A stretch of 64,000 nucleotides of DNA from CAYYUA01 sp964542585 (GTDB taxonomy: Bacteria > Bacteroidota > Bacteroidia > CAILMK01 > CAYYUA01), in assembly GCA_964542585.1 (NCBI GenBank), contig CAZIUI010000016.1, positions 1 through 64,000 of the forward strand, read 5' to 3'. Positions 63,470-64,000 of the stretch are shown piece after piece (position 1 is the stretch's first letter; each line of letters opens with the position of its first letter). Both the position numbers and the translations under genes were made by a program. The notes beneath the pieces were generated by a model. That model searched no databases, was not told the origin of the DNA, and worked only from the letters and a program-made list of their open reading frames with translations.

Positions 63470-64000
63470 CTATTTCATATAAATCCATTTAGTGACGGTT
63501 TGTGTAAATGCTCCCCGCATCGTCAGCAAGTAGGCGCCCGCTTTTAAATTCAGTTTTTCAGGATTGAAGCGGAATTGATGACTACCAGCCATGAAATAGC
63601 GGTTTTTAAGGGTATTCATGACCTTACCCTGGCTGTTCACTAGCTTTAAGTTTACATGTTGCGCCTTTTTTAGTTTGAAACGGACATTCGTTACATTATT
63701 AGAGGGGTTGGGGTAAACCTGAACTTGCTTGCCCTCTTTAAGCATTTTGCGGGATGGTTCTTCAATAGCGTCTACATTACCGGACGAGTCAAAAGTAACT
63801 TTCACCTCATAGTTGTTTTTAATGGGTTCGGTTTTGCCATTCACGCCAATAGCCTGACTAATGAAATAGTAGGTTTCTCCCGGTTCCCCGGTAAAACGGG
63901 CTTTTTCATCCGGAATCCCGCTGAGCCATCTTTCATAATTGTTATCATCTTTGGATACATAAAGGTTATACCCGGAAACCTCGGTGCTGAATGGCTCTTG
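63470..64000 (-). CDS. C-terminus of a T9SS-exported protein (5' part outside window)
   Basis: The frame is open from the stop at 63470 to the window edge (177 codons), so the GTG at 63842-63844 is not a real start. The first ~85 visible residues look like a fibronectin-III-type domain (STEVSGYNLYVSKDDNNYERW, GEPGETYYFISQAIG). The last ~80 residues form a type A sorting domain: QVQVYPNPSNNVTNVRF, LKLVNSQGKVMNTL, LKAGAYLLTM, ending WIYMK. The protein is exported by T9SS. Its main activity is encoded beyond base 64000. Confidence 0.85.
   Translation of the reverse strand, partial: QEPFSTEVSGYNLYVSKDDNNYERWLSGIPDEKARFTGEPGETYYFISQAIGVNGKTEPIKNNYEVKVTFDSSGNVDAIEEPSRKMLKEGKQVQVYPNPSNNVTNVRFKLKKAQHVNLKLVNSQGKVMNTLKNRYFMAGSHQFRFNPEKLNLKAGAYLLTMRGAFTQTVTKWIYMK

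Noticed and set aside
1..64000. CRISPR arrays, insertion sequences, prophage or defence islands
   Set aside because: No regularly spaced repeats, transposase motifs, terminal inverted repeats or phage genes were seen. The XerC-type recombinase is in its housekeeping context.

Overview
The window comes from the chromosome of a member of the Bacteroidota. Evidence: type IX secretion (T9SS) sorting tails on several secreted proteins, a PorV/PorQ-family outer-membrane protein, a large TonB-dependent receptor, sigma-A promoters of the TTTG / TAnnTTTG type, and gene orders typical of the phylum (rpsU-xerC-hpf-tRNAs; miaB-sigma54 activator-lptE-secG-groESL; DUF177-rpmF-plsX-fabH-efp-accBC; rplM-rpsI-rpsB-tsf-pyrH). 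The genus cannot be fixed from the sequence alone. A run of 10 Ns shows this is a scaffold.

Layout. 1-1.7 kb (minus): tRNA-Gly/Tyr/Thr, hpf, xerC and rpsU. 1.8-5.8 kb (minus): acyl-CoA dehydrogenase, a helix-hairpin-helix membrane protein and an AGCS amino-acid/Na+ symporter with an unusual insertion. 6.0-13.3 kb (mostly plus): miaB, a sigma-54 activator-like AAA+ protein, lptE, a conserved unknown, secG and groESL, with one unknown minus-strand gene between secG and groES. 13.6-14.6 kb: a heavily decayed minus-strand gene that I read as a DUF3524/GTDC1-type tRNA-queuosine mannosyltransferase. 14.6-18.2 kb (minus): ABC permease, small unknown, glycosyltransferase, flippase-like protein. 18.3-19.8 kb: ruvC, HIT protein, greA. 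19.9-28.6 kb (minus): a TonB receptor, a giant secreted protein and a PorV/PorQ protein, probably one export/surface module. 28.8-32 kb (minus): 2-hydroxyacid dehydrogenase, mgtE, ksgA. 32.1-42.3 kb (plus): pdxA, the fatty-acid/translation cluster and the ribosomal protein/tsf/pyrH cluster. 42.3-50.3 kb (minus): AI-2E family permease and a heavy-metal RND efflux operon in which the pump and outer-membrane channel are one polypeptide. 50.4-58.6 kb (minus): signal-less BtuF-like protein, single-domain response regulator, typA, double UspA, T9SS-exported CocE/NonD hydrolase, quinone-oxidoreductase-like protein. 58.7-61.5 kb (plus): orphan membrane protein, SRAP protein, peptidoglycan amidase. 61.5-64 kb (minus): beta-barrel protein, T9SS-exported cupredoxin, and the C-terminus of a further T9SS cargo that runs off the window.

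Most of the window is core housekeeping. I found no CRISPR array, intact insertion sequence, prophage or recognisable defence system. The most notable items are the decayed mannosyltransferase gene, the insertion in the AGCS symporter, the receptor/giant protein/PorV-like module, the fused metal efflux pump, the GAFTSA variant in the sigma-54 activator, and several conserved but unassigned proteins.
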